Below, piece by piece: positions 45,415-54,045 of a stretch of DNA of 64,000 bases. Source of the DNA: Hyphomicrobiales bacterium. GTDB lineage: Bacteria > Pseudomonadota > Alphaproteobacteria > Rhizobiales > Xanthobacteraceae. The first letter of the stretch is position 1. Each line of letters opens with the position of its first letter. Below the pieces are notes generated by a model. It was not told the DNA's origin, did not search any database, and saw nothing but the letters and a program-made list of their open reading frames with translations. The stretch covers positions 1 to 64,000 of the forward strand of contig JAKFVL010000008.1 of the NCBI GenBank assembly GCA_021732215.1. Reading direction: 5' to 3'. A program made the translations under genes and the position numbers.

Positions 45415-47151
45415 GTGACCAGCACGACCGGCTTCAAGATCACGACCCTCTGGCGGATCGCTGCGCCCTATTTCAGGTCCGAAGACAAATGGGCAGGACG
45501 CGGGCTCCTCGCAGCCGTGGTCGCGATCGAACTCGGCAGCGTCCTGATCAGCGTTCTGCTCAACAAATGGAATGCCCGGTTCTACAATGCGCTTCAGGAG
45601 CGCAACTGGGACGCCTTCGTCACCGAGATCACCTATTTCAGCGTGATCGTCGCGATCTATATCTTCATCGCGGTTTATCAGCTCTACCTCAACCAATGGC
45701 TGCAGATTCGCTGGCGCAAGTGGTTGACCGAGAAGTATCTCGGCGGCTGGCTGCACAATTCAAATCATTATCGCATGCAGTTGCAGGGCGACGCAGCGGA
45801 TAATCCGGATCAGCGCATGACGGAAGACGTCAAGCTGTTCGTGGACCGCACGCTCAATCTCAGCATCGGCCTGCTCAGCTCGGTGGTGACGCTCGGATCG
45901 TTCGTCGCGATCCTGTGGGGGCTGTCTGCGTCCTCGCCGCTGACCATCGGCGGCGTCGAGTACAATATTCCCGGCTATCTGGTCTGGGGTGCGATGATCT
46001 ACGCCATCATCGGTACCTGGCTGACCCACACCATCGGCTGGCGGCTCGTCGGCATCGATTTCCGTCAGCAGCAGTTCGAAGCCGACTTCCGCTTCAATCT
46101 TGTCCGCGTGCGCGAGAATTCCGAACAGATTGCGCTGCTCGGCGGCGACGCCGCCGAACGCCAGCGCCTGCTGGTCCGCTTCGGCGCGGTGGTCGAGAAC
46201 TGGCTCCAGTTGATGAGCCGCACCAAGAAGGTCACGGCATTTACCGCCAGCTATTCGCAGGCAAGCGTCATCGTACCCTACGTGCTGATCGCACCGGCCT
46301 ATTTCGCCAACAAGGTCCAGCTCGGCGGCATGATGCAGACCGCGTCCGCTTTCGGCAGCGTGCAGAGCGCGCTGTCCTATTTCGTCAGCTACTATCGCCA
46401 GCTTGCCGAATGGCAGGCGGTCATCAACCGTCTCGACGGCTTCGAGAAGGGCCTCGAATCCGCCGAGGCGCTCGGGGCGAGCGCCGACAGGATCGAGGTC
46501 GCGCCGCGCGGTGCATCGGTGGACGTCGATGATCTGCGCGTCACGCTGCCGGGCGGCCGCGCGCTCGTCAGCGCCGACCGTTTCTCAATCAAGCCGGGTG
46601 AGCGCGTCCTGATGACCGGACCGTCGGGGTCGGGCAAATCAACACTGTTCCGCGCCATTGCCGGCATCTGGCCATTCGGCAGTGGCAAGATCTCGATCCC
46701 TGCCGACGCCAGCATGATGATGCTGCCGCAGCGGCCTTACTTTCCGGTTGGTTCGCTCCGCGACGCCATCGCCTATCCGGCGAAGACCGGCGAATTTCCG
46801 GATCAAGCGATCGGAGAGGCCATAAAAGCGGTCGGCCTGCCGCGGCTCGCGGATATGCTGGGCGAAAGCGGCCATTGGAACCGGACATTGTCGCTCGGCG
46901 AGCAGCAACGGCTCGGTCTTGTGCGAGCATTGCTGCACAAGCCGCAATTCCTGTTCCTCGACGAGGCCACCGCATCGCTCGACGAGCCGGCCGAGGCCAA
47001 CATCTATCGCCTGATCGCCGACAGACTGCCCGCAACGACCGTGGTTTCGATCGGGCATCGCAGCACGCTCGGAGCCTTTCACAATCGCAAGGTTGCGCTC
47101 GCCCCGGCGGCCGAAGGCTTCACGTTGCAGGACGAGAATTCGACGGCGTAG
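45415..47151 (+). CDS. SbmA/BacA-like ABC transporter with fused ATPase (YddA/BclA type)
   Basis: 578 aa half-transporter. The N-terminal membrane domain has about six helices and the SbmA/BacA-like stretch LYLNQWLQIRWRKWLTEKYL, DNPDQRMTEDVKLFVD and FASYSQ-type loops. The C-terminal nucleotide-binding domain has Walker A (TGPSGSGKSTLFRAIAG), the LSLGEQQRLGL signature and Walker B LFLDEATASLD. Related proteins (BclA in Bradyrhizobium) import antimicrobial and nodule-type peptides or very-long-chain lipids. GTG start with GGAG upstream. The role in this strain is inference. Confidence 0.87.
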   Translation: MTSTTGFKITTLWRIAAPYFRSEDKWAGRGLLAAVVAIELGSVLISVLLNKWNARFYNALQERNWDAFVTEITYFSVIVAIYIFIAVYQLYLNQWLQIRWRKWLTEKYLGGWLHNSNHYRMQLQGDAADNPDQRMTEDVKLFVDRTLNLSIGLLSSVVTLGSFVAILWGLSASSPLTIGGVEYNIPGYLVWGAMIYAIIGTWLTHTIGWRLVGIDFRQQQFEADFRFNLVRVRENSEQIALLGGDAAERQRLLVRFGAVVENWLQLMSRTKKVTAFTASYSQASVIVPYVLIAPAYFANKVQLGGMMQTASAFGSVQSALSYFVSYYRQLAEWQAVINRLDGFEKGLESAEALGASADRIEVAPRGASVDVDDLRVTLPGGRALVSADRFSIKPGERVLMTGPSGSGKSTLFRAIAGIWPFGSGKISIPADASMMMLPQRPYFPVGSLRDAIAYPAKTGEFPDQAIGEAIKAVGLPRLADMLGESGHWNRTLSLGEQQRLGLVRALLHKPQFLFLDEATASLDEPAEANIYRLIADRLPATTVVSIGHRSTLGAFHNRKVALAPAAEGFTLQDENSTA

Positions 47152-47175
47152 GCCTTCGCGCAGCGAAGCCGGGCG

Positions 47176-47688
47176 CTACCACCATCGCGACGGCCAGTCG
47201 CTACGGCCTGACAGCCGGTGCCAGATCAGGGCAAACGCTGCGAGCAACACCGCTCCCGCCGCCACCGGTGCGATCAGGAACGGCCATGACAGGCCGTTCA
47301 GCACCACCAGCAACGGATTGATGCCCGCTGGTGGGTGCATCGTATCGGTCATGACCATGGCGAAAACCGCAAGCCCGACCGCGATCGCAGCCGCAAAGGC
47401 GCCTGGCCCCGCGATCTTGACAACCAGAATGCCCGCAAGCGTCGACACCAGATGTCCGCCGATCAAGGCGCGCGGCTGCGAAGGTGCTGCATCAGGAAGC
47501 CCGATGACAAGGACGATCGAGGTCGCAAACGGAATGACCGCCAAAGGATAGTCAGCCATCACCGACAGCCATTCCATCGCGCCGATCGCGAGGGCCGAGC
47601 CGAGGCCGGCCAGAACTCCCAGCACCGCGAGGCCCCGCCAGGACTGACGATCGAATGAAGGAGCTTTTGATTGGTCGTTCTGCGTCAT
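47176..47688 (-). CDS. HPP family integral membrane protein
   Basis: 170 aa from the ATG at 47688 (MTQNDQSKAP). Four hydrophobic helices, with the HPP motif (HPPAG) in MTDTMHPPAGINPLLVVLNG. The family is linked with nitrite/anion transport in plants and cyanobacteria; its bacterial function is mostly unknown. It is convergent with the SbmA/BacA-like gene, leaving a 24-base gap, and a terminator lies upstream. Confidence 0.83.
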   Translation of the reverse strand: MTQNDQSKAPSFDRQSWRGLAVLGVLAGLGSALAIGAMEWLSVMADYPLAVIPFATSIVLVIGLPDAAPSQPRALIGGHLVSTLAGILVVKIAGPGAFAAAIAVGLAVFAMVMTDTMHPPAGINPLLVVLNGLSWPFLIAPVAAGAVLLAAFALIWHRLSGRSDWPSRWW

Positions 47689-47728
47689 GGCGCGTCCATC
47701 GCACGGACGGAGAAAGTCTACAAAACAA

Positions 47729-47756
47729 AAGGGCGGCAGATGTCTCTGCCGCCCTT
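47729..47756 (-). terminator. Intrinsic terminator of the porin gene
   Basis: 12-bp perfect stem AAGGGCGGCAGA / TCTGCCGCCCTT with a TGTC loop. On the minus strand the stem is followed by TTTTGTTTTG. It lies 35 bases downstream of the porin stop. Confidence 0.88.
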
Positions 47757-47790
47757 CTTTGTTTGCGAGCAAGGCCCGCTTTATCGTGAC

Positions 47791-48753
47791 TTACTTCAGG
47801 TTGGACAGCGCCGTCAGGTCAGCCGAGAACTTGGCGACGTAGGCGGAGCTACACCAGTTCGAGGCAAGTCCGGGTGCCGGGTTGATTGCAGTGATCGCAC
47901 CGGTGGTGAACGTGGTGTGGTCGCTGGTGAAGGCGTTGCAATTGCCCCTGCCGTAGTCGGTGTCGTGGTAGCGCAGATCGAGCGTGAACACCTTGTAGGT
48001 GAAGCCCAGACCGACGTTCCAGGTGTTGTAGCCGCGGTAGTTCAGGTTGCCGTAGAAGGCATCCGAGGTACCGAAGAACTGATGGCCATACTCACCCGAC
48101 AGGTAAGCGCCAATGCCGGTCGAGCCGAACCAGGTGCTGGGTGCGGTGAACTTCGCGGTACCCGAAACGTAGGTGCCGTCCGCGCCGGTGTTCAGGAAGT
48201 TCGGCGAATAGTAGGCGTTGGCGCCGACTGCGACCCAATCGTTCACAGTCCAGAGAACCTTGCCGTAGCCTTCGAAGAAGCTCCAGTCGCGCTTGGCGAA
48301 GTTGCCGTTCGGGAGCGCGCCGTTGCCGACGAAGCCGCCGCAGAATGCGGGGTTCGCATGGAAGCACTGTCCACCCGGATACAGATAGCCGAACACACCG
48401 AAGTCGAATGCAACCGGACCGAAGGTCGGGCGGATACCGCCGTAGACGTCGATTTCAGCAGCTGCGCGGTTCGGGAACGAGATGCTGGCGCCGCCAAGAC
48501 CGGCGTACAGCTGCAGGTTTGGATTGATGTTGTAGCGCGGCTCGAAGTAGGCGTTCACCGAGGGCTTGTGAGCCGACTGGGTGATGCCGCGGAAGATGTA
48601 GTCGCTGGCGATACCGGCGCCGAATGCGAAATCCCAAGGTGACACTTCAACCGGCGGCGGTGGCGCCTTGGTATAGACCTTGCGGAGATCGGCAGCTTGC
48701 GCAGCCCCTACGCCCAGTGCCAGCACGGCCGCAATAGTAAGAATTTTCTTCAT
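47791..48753 (-). CDS. TorF-family putative outer-membrane porin
   Basis: 320 aa from the ATG at 48753, preceded by a GGGGAT ribosome binding site. Signal peptide 1-20 (AAQA-AD). The mature protein alternates aromatic and polar residues (FAFGAGIASDYIFRGITQSAHKP, YAGLGGASISFPN, DLRYHDTDYG), as in outer-membrane beta-barrels; it fits the TorF/TIGR02001 type. It has Cys pairs in two loops (QCFHANPAFCGG, GNCNAFT...NWC). It likely forms a channel; the substrate is unknown. A long spacer upstream probably holds regulatory sequence. Confidence 0.85.
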   Translation of the reverse strand: MKKILTIAAVLALGVGAAQAADLRKVYTKAPPPPVEVSPWDFAFGAGIASDYIFRGITQSAHKPSVNAYFEPRYNINPNLQLYAGLGGASISFPNRAAAEIDVYGGIRPTFGPVAFDFGVFGYLYPGGQCFHANPAFCGGFVGNGALPNGNFAKRDWSFFEGYGKVLWTVNDWVAVGANAYYSPNFLNTGADGTYVSGTAKFTAPSTWFGSTGIGAYLSGEYGHQFFGTSDAFYGNLNYRGYNTWNVGLGFTYKVFTLDLRYHDTDYGRGNCNAFTSDHTTFTTGAITAINPAPGLASNWCSSAYVAKFSADLTALSNLK

Positions 48754-49100
48754 GACGATCCCCAATCACCGTTGAAAGAGCACGTCCGATTTGTTGAAGC
48801 CGCGAAGGATCCGTAAACCGAAAGCCCCAGAAAGTCCGTTTGGTGGCCGTAATCTGCGGTTTATGACGGGAGACGTGAAGCCAAAAGGAAATGCAATTGC
48901 CGACTTTTTAGGCGTTTGGGGCCTTTCCAGAGTGTTTCGCGCGATGTTGTTGCCGAGTGTGTCATTCAGACAACAGCTTTTGCCACATTCGGCAAATCGC
49001 AGGGATGATTTGGCAGATATTTGAGCGCGGTAACGTCTTTTTCTGCAGACAACGAGCAGGCGATTCGCGATCGGCACCTGGCAGGCCGGCAACCCGTAAG
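48754..49100. other. Long upstream region of the porin gene
   Basis: About 350 bases without a supported gene. The sequence is A/T-richer than its surroundings (for example AAAAGGAAATGCAATTGCCGACTTTTTAGG), as expected for a promoter region. Short frames on both strands lack ribosome binding sites. I could not place -35/-10 boxes with confidence. Confidence 0.4.
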
Positions 49101-49110
49101 ACAGCAAAAA

Positions 49111-49133
49111 GCCGCGGCGATGACAGCCGCGGC
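49111..49133 (-). terminator. Intrinsic terminator of the histone-H1-like gene
   Basis: The stem GCCGCGGC / GCCGCGGC (palindromic arms, 49111-49118 and 49126-49133) has a GATGACA loop. On the minus strand it is followed by TTTTTGCTG. It lies 38 bases after the histone-like stop. Confidence 0.85.
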
Positions 49134-49171
49134 CTTGCCGATAACCGATGCCCGATAAGCAATGTCGGAGT

Positions 49172-49471
49172 TCAGGTACCGTCGCCGGACCCGCCCGGTG
49201 CCGGGCTTGGAGAAGACCAGCTCGGCGCCGGACTCGGCTCCGGCATGGCGGCCGGAGCGGCGGCCATTTTCTTCTTCGGCGCAGATTTTTTCTTTTTCGG
49301 AGCTGCTTTTTTCGGAGCCGCCTTCTTGGCGGTTTTCTTTCCAGCTTTCTTGGCAGGTTTTTTCTTCGACGATTTCTTTGCAGATTTCTTCGAAGCCTTC
49401 TTGCCGGCCTTCTTGGCCATCATTTTTTTGGCCTTCTTCGCTTTTTTGGCCTTCTTCGATTTCTTCGCCAT
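49172..49471 (-). CDS. Histone-H1-like lysine-rich protein
   Basis: 99 aa. Residues 1-72 are almost all Lys, Ala, Ser and Pro, in runs such as KKAKKAKKAKK, PAKKAGKKTAKKAA and PKKAAPKKKK, typical of bacterial histone H1-like DNA-binding proteins (HC1/AlgP-type). The C-terminal tail is Pro/Ser/Ala-rich with a few acidic residues. It should bind DNA non-specifically. Start supported by GGAGG 9 bases upstream. Its start is only 13 bases after the glcF stop, suggesting co-transcription with glcF. Confidence 0.85.
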   Translation of the reverse strand: MAKKSKKAKKAKKAKKMMAKKAGKKASKKSAKKSSKKKPAKKAGKKTAKKAAPKKAAPKKKKSAPKKKMAAAPAAMPEPSPAPSWSSPSPAPGGSGDGT

Positions 49472-49484
49472 CGTGGTAACCCTC

Positions 49485-50993
49485 CTACTTGCCCCAAGAT
49501 CGAGTTGTGTCGCGTTGTCTCAAAACGACGGCCCCGAATTTCCGTCCCGTCGGGAATTCACGCTGATGCGTGAAACCCCTTTCGGCGAATTTCGCTCCGC
49601 GTTGCGCCTGATCCAATGTCCGGTTGGATACCGCCTCGCTCGATCGCTGAAGGTTCGATAGTGAGAGATTCGAAGCCTCGAGATTCGATACGGGTCGGGG
49701 TCCGCCTGTCGCCCAGTCGAGCAACTCGATGGTGTGCACCACCGGGACTGACGTTCCACCAGCAATCTGCACCAAGCATCCGATATTGCCGGCCGCGATC
49801 ATATCCGGCTTCACCGTTGCGATATTGGCGAGCTTTCTGTCGCGCAATCTCCTCGCAATCTCTGGCTGGAGGATGTTGTAGGTTCCTGCCGAGCCGCAAC
49901 ACAAATGACCCTCGGGTACATCTTTCACCACGAAACCGCTCTTGGAAAGCAATTCTTTCGGAAGCTGCGTGATTTTCTGTCCGTGCTGCAACGAACACGA
50001 CGAGTGATACGCGACGACGAGATCGCTGCGGCTCTCGGGATAGGATAGCCCGATACTGTCGACGTATTCGGTGATGTCCTTTGCGAGCGCGGAGACTTTC
50101 GCGGCCTTCGCCGCGTAGGCTTTATCCTCACGCAGCATGTAGCCGTAGTCCTTGATCGTCGTTCCGCACCCCGATGCGGTGACGAGGATCGCATCGAGAC
50201 CGGCACGCTCGATCTCGCGCGTCCATACATCGACGATCGCGCGCGCACGGCGCAACGCATCGTGCTCCCGGCCCATGTGATGCGTCAGCGAGCCGCAGCA
50301 TTCCTCACCCGCCGCGAGCGTCACCTCGATACCGTGGCGATTGAGCAAGCGGATGGCCGCCTGATTGATGCCGGGCGACAGGACTTTCTGGGCGCAGCCT
50401 TGCAGCAGCACGACGCGGCCGCGCTTGTTTCCCGACGCCGGAAACGTGGTGCCGCTCGCTGGTCCGGCCGGAGGCAAAGACGCCGGGGCGAGCGCTAACA
50501 TCGCCTTGATCCGGCTGAGAAAACTGGGCCCTGCCGAGACCGCGGGCGATGGCAGCAAGGCTGCGAACGGCCGCGCGAAGCGCGCCATCACCATCCCGAT
50601 CCGGAACAGTCCCGGGCGCGGCAGGACGAAACCCAGCATGCCGCGCAGCGCGCGCTCAGCGAGCGGCCGCGCATAACGCTGCTCGACCCTCGCCCGCCCC
50701 TGATCGATCAGGTGCATGTAGTGAACGCCGGATGGACATGTGCTCATGCAGGACAGGCATGAAAGGCAACGGTCGATGTGCTTGACCACATCCGCCGTCG
50801 GCGTCGCGTCCTTCTCCAGCATCTCCTTGATCAGGTAGATGCGGCCGCGCGGGCTATCGAGTTCATCGCCGAGCAGGACGTAGGTCGGGCATGTCGCAGT
50901 GCAGAAGCCGCAATGAACGCAGGCGCGCAAAATCTTGTCTGCCTCGGCGATATCGGGGTCAGCCAGTTGCGCGAGGGTGAACTCGGTCTTCAT
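49485..50993 (-). CDS. glcF: Glycolate oxidase iron-sulphur subunit, with an extended C-terminus
   Basis: 502 aa from the ATG at 50993. Two ferredoxin-like clusters are intact: Cys25, Cys28, Cys31, Cys35 (ACVHCGFCTATCPTY) and Cys76, Cys79, Cys82, Cys86 (RCLSCLSCMSTCPSG). CCG boxes of the C-terminal domains are present (EECCGSLTHHMG, HLCCGSAGTYNI). The normal protein would end near HTIELLDWATGGPRP (about residue 434). The last 68 residues (bases 49485-49691) have no family resemblance. The twin-hairpin copy 2 lies directly upstream, so the start is close to it. It transfers electrons from GlcDE to the quinone pool. Confidence 0.9.
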   Translation of the reverse strand: MKTEFTLAQLADPDIAEADKILRACVHCGFCTATCPTYVLLGDELDSPRGRIYLIKEMLEKDATPTADVVKHIDRCLSCLSCMSTCPSGVHYMHLIDQGRARVEQRYARPLAERALRGMLGFVLPRPGLFRIGMVMARFARPFAALLPSPAVSAGPSFLSRIKAMLALAPASLPPAGPASGTTFPASGNKRGRVVLLQGCAQKVLSPGINQAAIRLLNRHGIEVTLAAGEECCGSLTHHMGREHDALRRARAIVDVWTREIERAGLDAILVTASGCGTTIKDYGYMLREDKAYAAKAAKVSALAKDITEYVDSIGLSYPESRSDLVVAYHSSCSLQHGQKITQLPKELLSKSGFVVKDVPEGHLCCGSAGTYNILQPEIARRLRDRKLANIATVKPDMIAAGNIGCLVQIAGGTSVPVVHTIELLDWATGGPRPVSNLEASNLSLSNLQRSSEAVSNRTLDQAQRGAKFAERGFTHQREFPTGRKFGAVVLRQRDTTRSWGK

Positions 50994-50999
50994 TGCGCT

Positions 51000-51162
51000 A
51001 GTACCCAGTTTCCGAAGTTCGTCAATCCTCGCAGCAACCCCCTCCGACGAACTTCGGAACCGAAAGGGTGTCAACAATCCATAATTCCAGTACCGCTTTC
51101 GATCTGAAGTTCCTGATAGTGAACGAGCAGCAACGGTGCAGGAACTTCAGATCGGCGGTACC
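51000..51162. repeat. Twin-hairpin element (copy 2)
   Basis: Hairpin 1: left arm 51000-51023, right arm about 51046-51070. Hairpin 2: left arm 51088-51115, right arm 51139-51162. Arms, linker (CATAATTC) and order match copy 1 at 33147-33311 base for base in long stretches (for example GATCTGAAGTTCCTGA and CAGGAACTTCAGATCGGCGG). The whole spacer between glcE and glcF is this element, and the last part lies inside glcE. Confidence 0.85.
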
Positions 51163-52385
51163 AGCGTCATCCGGCCGCGGTTCAAGATATCGCGGGGATC
51201 GAAGCTCGACTTCACCCGGCGGTTCAAGGCGGCAACGCCGTCACTGTGCGGATGGAACACATCGATCGCGCGGCGTAGCGGATCGGAACCGCGGATCAGC
51301 GTGGCGTGGCCCTCAATGGCGGCAAGTTTTGCGCGCAGATGACCGGCATGCGCATCGGCCGACGGCGGCAACGCGGCCCAGATCAGGCCGCCGCCCCAAT
51401 CGTAGATCACATCCCCGCCTGTCTCGCGTGCAAGTTCGCGGCCGAACGCGCCGCCTGAGGCGGGCGGACAGACAATGCGCCAGACCGGCCACGCGCCGAG
51501 CGGGCCCGACGCCGCGAACGGCGTGACATCGCGGATCGCGACCCACACCGCTTGCGACGCCGTATCCTCGCACCGGTCCGCCTTGCCGAACGATGCCAGG
51601 GCCGCGGTCAGCGAATTGGCGCGATGCGTCACCGACGCACCGATGCCCTCGAGCCGCAGCAATGTCACTGACCCCTGCGATCCGAGACTGGCGAGAGCGC
51701 CAATCGCACCGCGAAACGCCGATTGCGGCAGATGGGCCGCACCCGAGACGTCGAACGACGATCCCAGCGCCGCACTCATGGCGCGGTTCGCCGCCACATC
51801 GTCGAGACCGTGCAGCACCAGCGTGACCTCATGCTCGGCCTTGGGCATCACCTTCAGCGTCACTTCGGTCATCACCGCGAGGGTACCCCACGAGCCCGCG
51901 ATCAGCTTGCAGAGATCGTAGCCGGTGACGTTCTTCACCACCCGGCCGCCGGCCTTGAAGCTCTCGCCGAAGCCCGAAACCGCGGCAACGCCGAGCAGAT
52001 GGTCGCGCGCGCCCCCGGACTTGATCCGGCGCGGACCGGCCAGACCCGCGGCAATGGTTCCGCCGATCGTTCCTGATAGCGAGGCCGTGCCGAGCAGAGC
52101 TGACGTATCCATCGGCTCAAAGTCGAATTCCTGATTTTTGGAATCGATCAGCGACTTGATATCCGCCATCGGTGCGCCAGCCTCGACCGTCAGGATCAGC
52201 TCGTTCGGCTCGTAGGACGTGACGCCGTTCAGCGCGGACAGATCGAGCACCGCATTGGTCGCTGTCGGCTGGCCGACGGCGCGCTTGGTGCCGTGGCCGA
52301 CGATCTCGAGCGGCTGCTCGGCCGCGATCGCGGCCTGCACCGCCTGCTCGACGTCCTTTGCGTCACGGATTTTCAGGATGTCCAC
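51147..52385 (-). CDS. glcE: Glycolate oxidase FAD-binding subunit GlcE
   Basis: 412 aa from the GTG at 52385 (MDILKIRDAKDVEQ), with GAGG 8 bases upstream. FAD_binding_4 domain: LEIVGHGTKRAVGQP, LSGTIGGTIAAGLAGPRRIKSG, FKAGGRVVKNVTGYDLCKLIAGSWG. Its last codons (ILNRGRMTLVPPI-stop) run into hairpin 2 of the twin-hairpin element: the stop at 51147-51149 is inside the right arm. The longer open frame beyond 52385 is an antisense shadow of glcD. Confidence 0.9.
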   Translation of the reverse strand: MDILKIRDAKDVEQAVQAAIAAEQPLEIVGHGTKRAVGQPTATNAVLDLSALNGVTSYEPNELILTVEAGAPMADIKSLIDSKNQEFDFEPMDTSALLGTASLSGTIGGTIAAGLAGPRRIKSGGARDHLLGVAAVSGFGESFKAGGRVVKNVTGYDLCKLIAGSWGTLAVMTEVTLKVMPKAEHEVTLVLHGLDDVAANRAMSAALGSSFDVSGAAHLPQSAFRGAIGALASLGSQGSVTLLRLEGIGASVTHRANSLTAALASFGKADRCEDTASQAVWVAIRDVTPFAASGPLGAWPVWRIVCPPASGGAFGRELARETGGDVIYDWGGGLIWAALPPSADAHAGHLRAKLAAIEGHATLIRGSDPLRRAIDVFHPHSDGVAALNRRVKSSFDPRDILNRGRMTLVPPI

Positions 52386-52399
52386 GTCAAACGCCTCGA

Positions 52400-53893
52400 T
52401 CAGAACCGCGGCAGATCGGGGAAAGCGAGCTTGCCGCCGTGGACATGCACGCGGCCGAGTTCGGCGCAGCGATGCAGGGTGGGAAACACCTTGCCCGGAT
52501 TGAGCAGGCCCTGCGGATCGAACGCGCATTTCAGCCGCATCTGCTGGGCGAGATCGATATCGCTGAACATCTCGGGCATCAGGTCGCGCTTCTCGACGCC
52601 GACGCCGTGCTCGCCGGTGAGTACGCCGCCGAACTCGACGCAAGCGCGCAGGATGTCCGCGCCGAAGGCTTCCGCCTTGTCCATCTCGCCCGGCTTGTTG
52701 GCATCGTACAGGATCAGCGGATGCAGGTTGCCGTCGCCGGCATGGAACACGTTGGCCACGCCGAGGCCGTACTTCTCCGACAGTTCGCGAATCCGCGCCA
52801 AAGCCTGCGGCAGCTTTCCGCGCGGAATGGTTCCGTCCATGCAGAGATAATCCGGCGAGATGCGCCCCACCGCGGGAAACGCCGCCTTGCGTCCGGCCCA
52901 GAACAAGAGCCGCTCCTGTTCGGAATTCGAGATTTGCAGCGTGGTCGCGCCGCAGTCCCTGGCGATCTTCTCGACACGCAAAATCAACTCATCGACCTCG
53001 ACAGCCGGACCGTCCAGTTCGACGATCAGCAGCGCCTCGACATCGAGCGGATAACCGGCGTGAACGAACGCCTCCGCAGCGTGGATCGCCGGCTTGTCCA
53101 TGATCTCCATGCCGCCGGGAATGATGCCGGCGCCAATCACGCGCGCCACGCACTCGCCCGAGGCTTCCACCTGCGGAAATCCGATCATCAGCGCGCGGGC
53201 GGTCTCGGGCTTCTTCAGAATCCGCACCGTCACTTCGGTGACCACGCCGAGCAGACCTTCGGATCCGGTGATGATGCCCATCAGATCGTAGCCGGCCTGC
53301 TCCGGCGCCTTGCTGCCGACGCGCAGGATTTCGCCGCTGATGAGAACGATCTCGCAGCCGAGCACGTTGTTGGTGGTCATGCCGTATTTCAGGCAATGCA
53401 CGCCGCCGGAGTTCTCGCCGATGTTGCCGCCGATGGTGCAGGCGATCTGCGACGACGGATCGGGCGCATAGTAGAAGCCCTCGTGCGCCACCGCCTGGCT
53501 GATGGCGAGGTTGGTGACGCCGGGCTCGGTGACCACGGTGCGGTTTTCGTAATCGATATCGCGGATGCGCTTGAACTTGCCCATGCCGAGCAAGACGCCG
53601 TCGGCCAGCGGCAGCGCGCCACCGGACAGCGAGGTCCCCGCGCCGCGCGGCACCACCTTGATGCCGTTGTCGTGGCAATAGCGCAGCACCCGGCTGACTT
53701 GTTCGGTGGTATCCGGCAACACCACCACCATCGGCGGCTGGCGATACGCCGTGAGGCCATCCGACTCGTAAGGCTGCATCTCGGCGGCGCTGTCGATCAC
53801 GCCCTCGCCCGGCACGATTGCGCGCAGGGCCGCCACGATCGACGAACGGCGATCGAGAATCGCCTGATCGGGAACCGGCATCATGATGGACAT
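52400..53893 (-). CDS. glcD: Glycolate oxidase subunit GlcD (FAD-linked oxidase)
   Basis: 497 aa from the ATG at 53893, with AGGAG 8 bases upstream. FAD_binding_4 domain: RGAGTSLSGGALPLADGVL, IGGNIGENSGGVHCLKYGMTTNN; FAD-linked oxidase C-terminal domain: VFHAGDGNLHPLILYD, GGVLTGEHGVGVEKRDLM. It oxidises glycolate to glyoxylate with GlcE and GlcF. It is first in the minus-strand glcD-glcE-glcF order, with a 14-base gap to glcE. Confidence 0.94.
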   Translation of the reverse strand: MSIMMPVPDQAILDRRSSIVAALRAIVPGEGVIDSAAEMQPYESDGLTAYRQPPMVVVLPDTTEQVSRVLRYCHDNGIKVVPRGAGTSLSGGALPLADGVLLGMGKFKRIRDIDYENRTVVTEPGVTNLAISQAVAHEGFYYAPDPSSQIACTIGGNIGENSGGVHCLKYGMTTNNVLGCEIVLISGEILRVGSKAPEQAGYDLMGIITGSEGLLGVVTEVTVRILKKPETARALMIGFPQVEASGECVARVIGAGIIPGGMEIMDKPAIHAAEAFVHAGYPLDVEALLIVELDGPAVEVDELILRVEKIARDCGATTLQISNSEQERLLFWAGRKAAFPAVGRISPDYLCMDGTIPRGKLPQALARIRELSEKYGLGVANVFHAGDGNLHPLILYDANKPGEMDKAEAFGADILRACVEFGGVLTGEHGVGVEKRDLMPEMFSDIDLAQQMRLKCAFDPQGLLNPGKVFPTLHRCAELGRVHVHGGKLAFPDLPRF

Positions 53894-54045
53894 CGAGCGC
53901 ACTCCTGCGAACCACTGCGACGTGCGCGGCTGCATCATCGTTCAAGCATGCCGAGCGCCGTTTGTGTAGGCGCAATGCAACGATATGAACCGGCAGTGAT
54001 CCGAGGTCCGATCGGCGGCCCTGCCGCTGTCGCGGAAGGTCAATA

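Noticed and set aside
48957-49661. 234-aa plus-strand frame with a Phe-rich hydrophobic stretch
   Set aside because: It is the antisense of the Lys-rich histone-like gene (Lys codons read back as Phe/Leu), which explains the apparent membrane segment.
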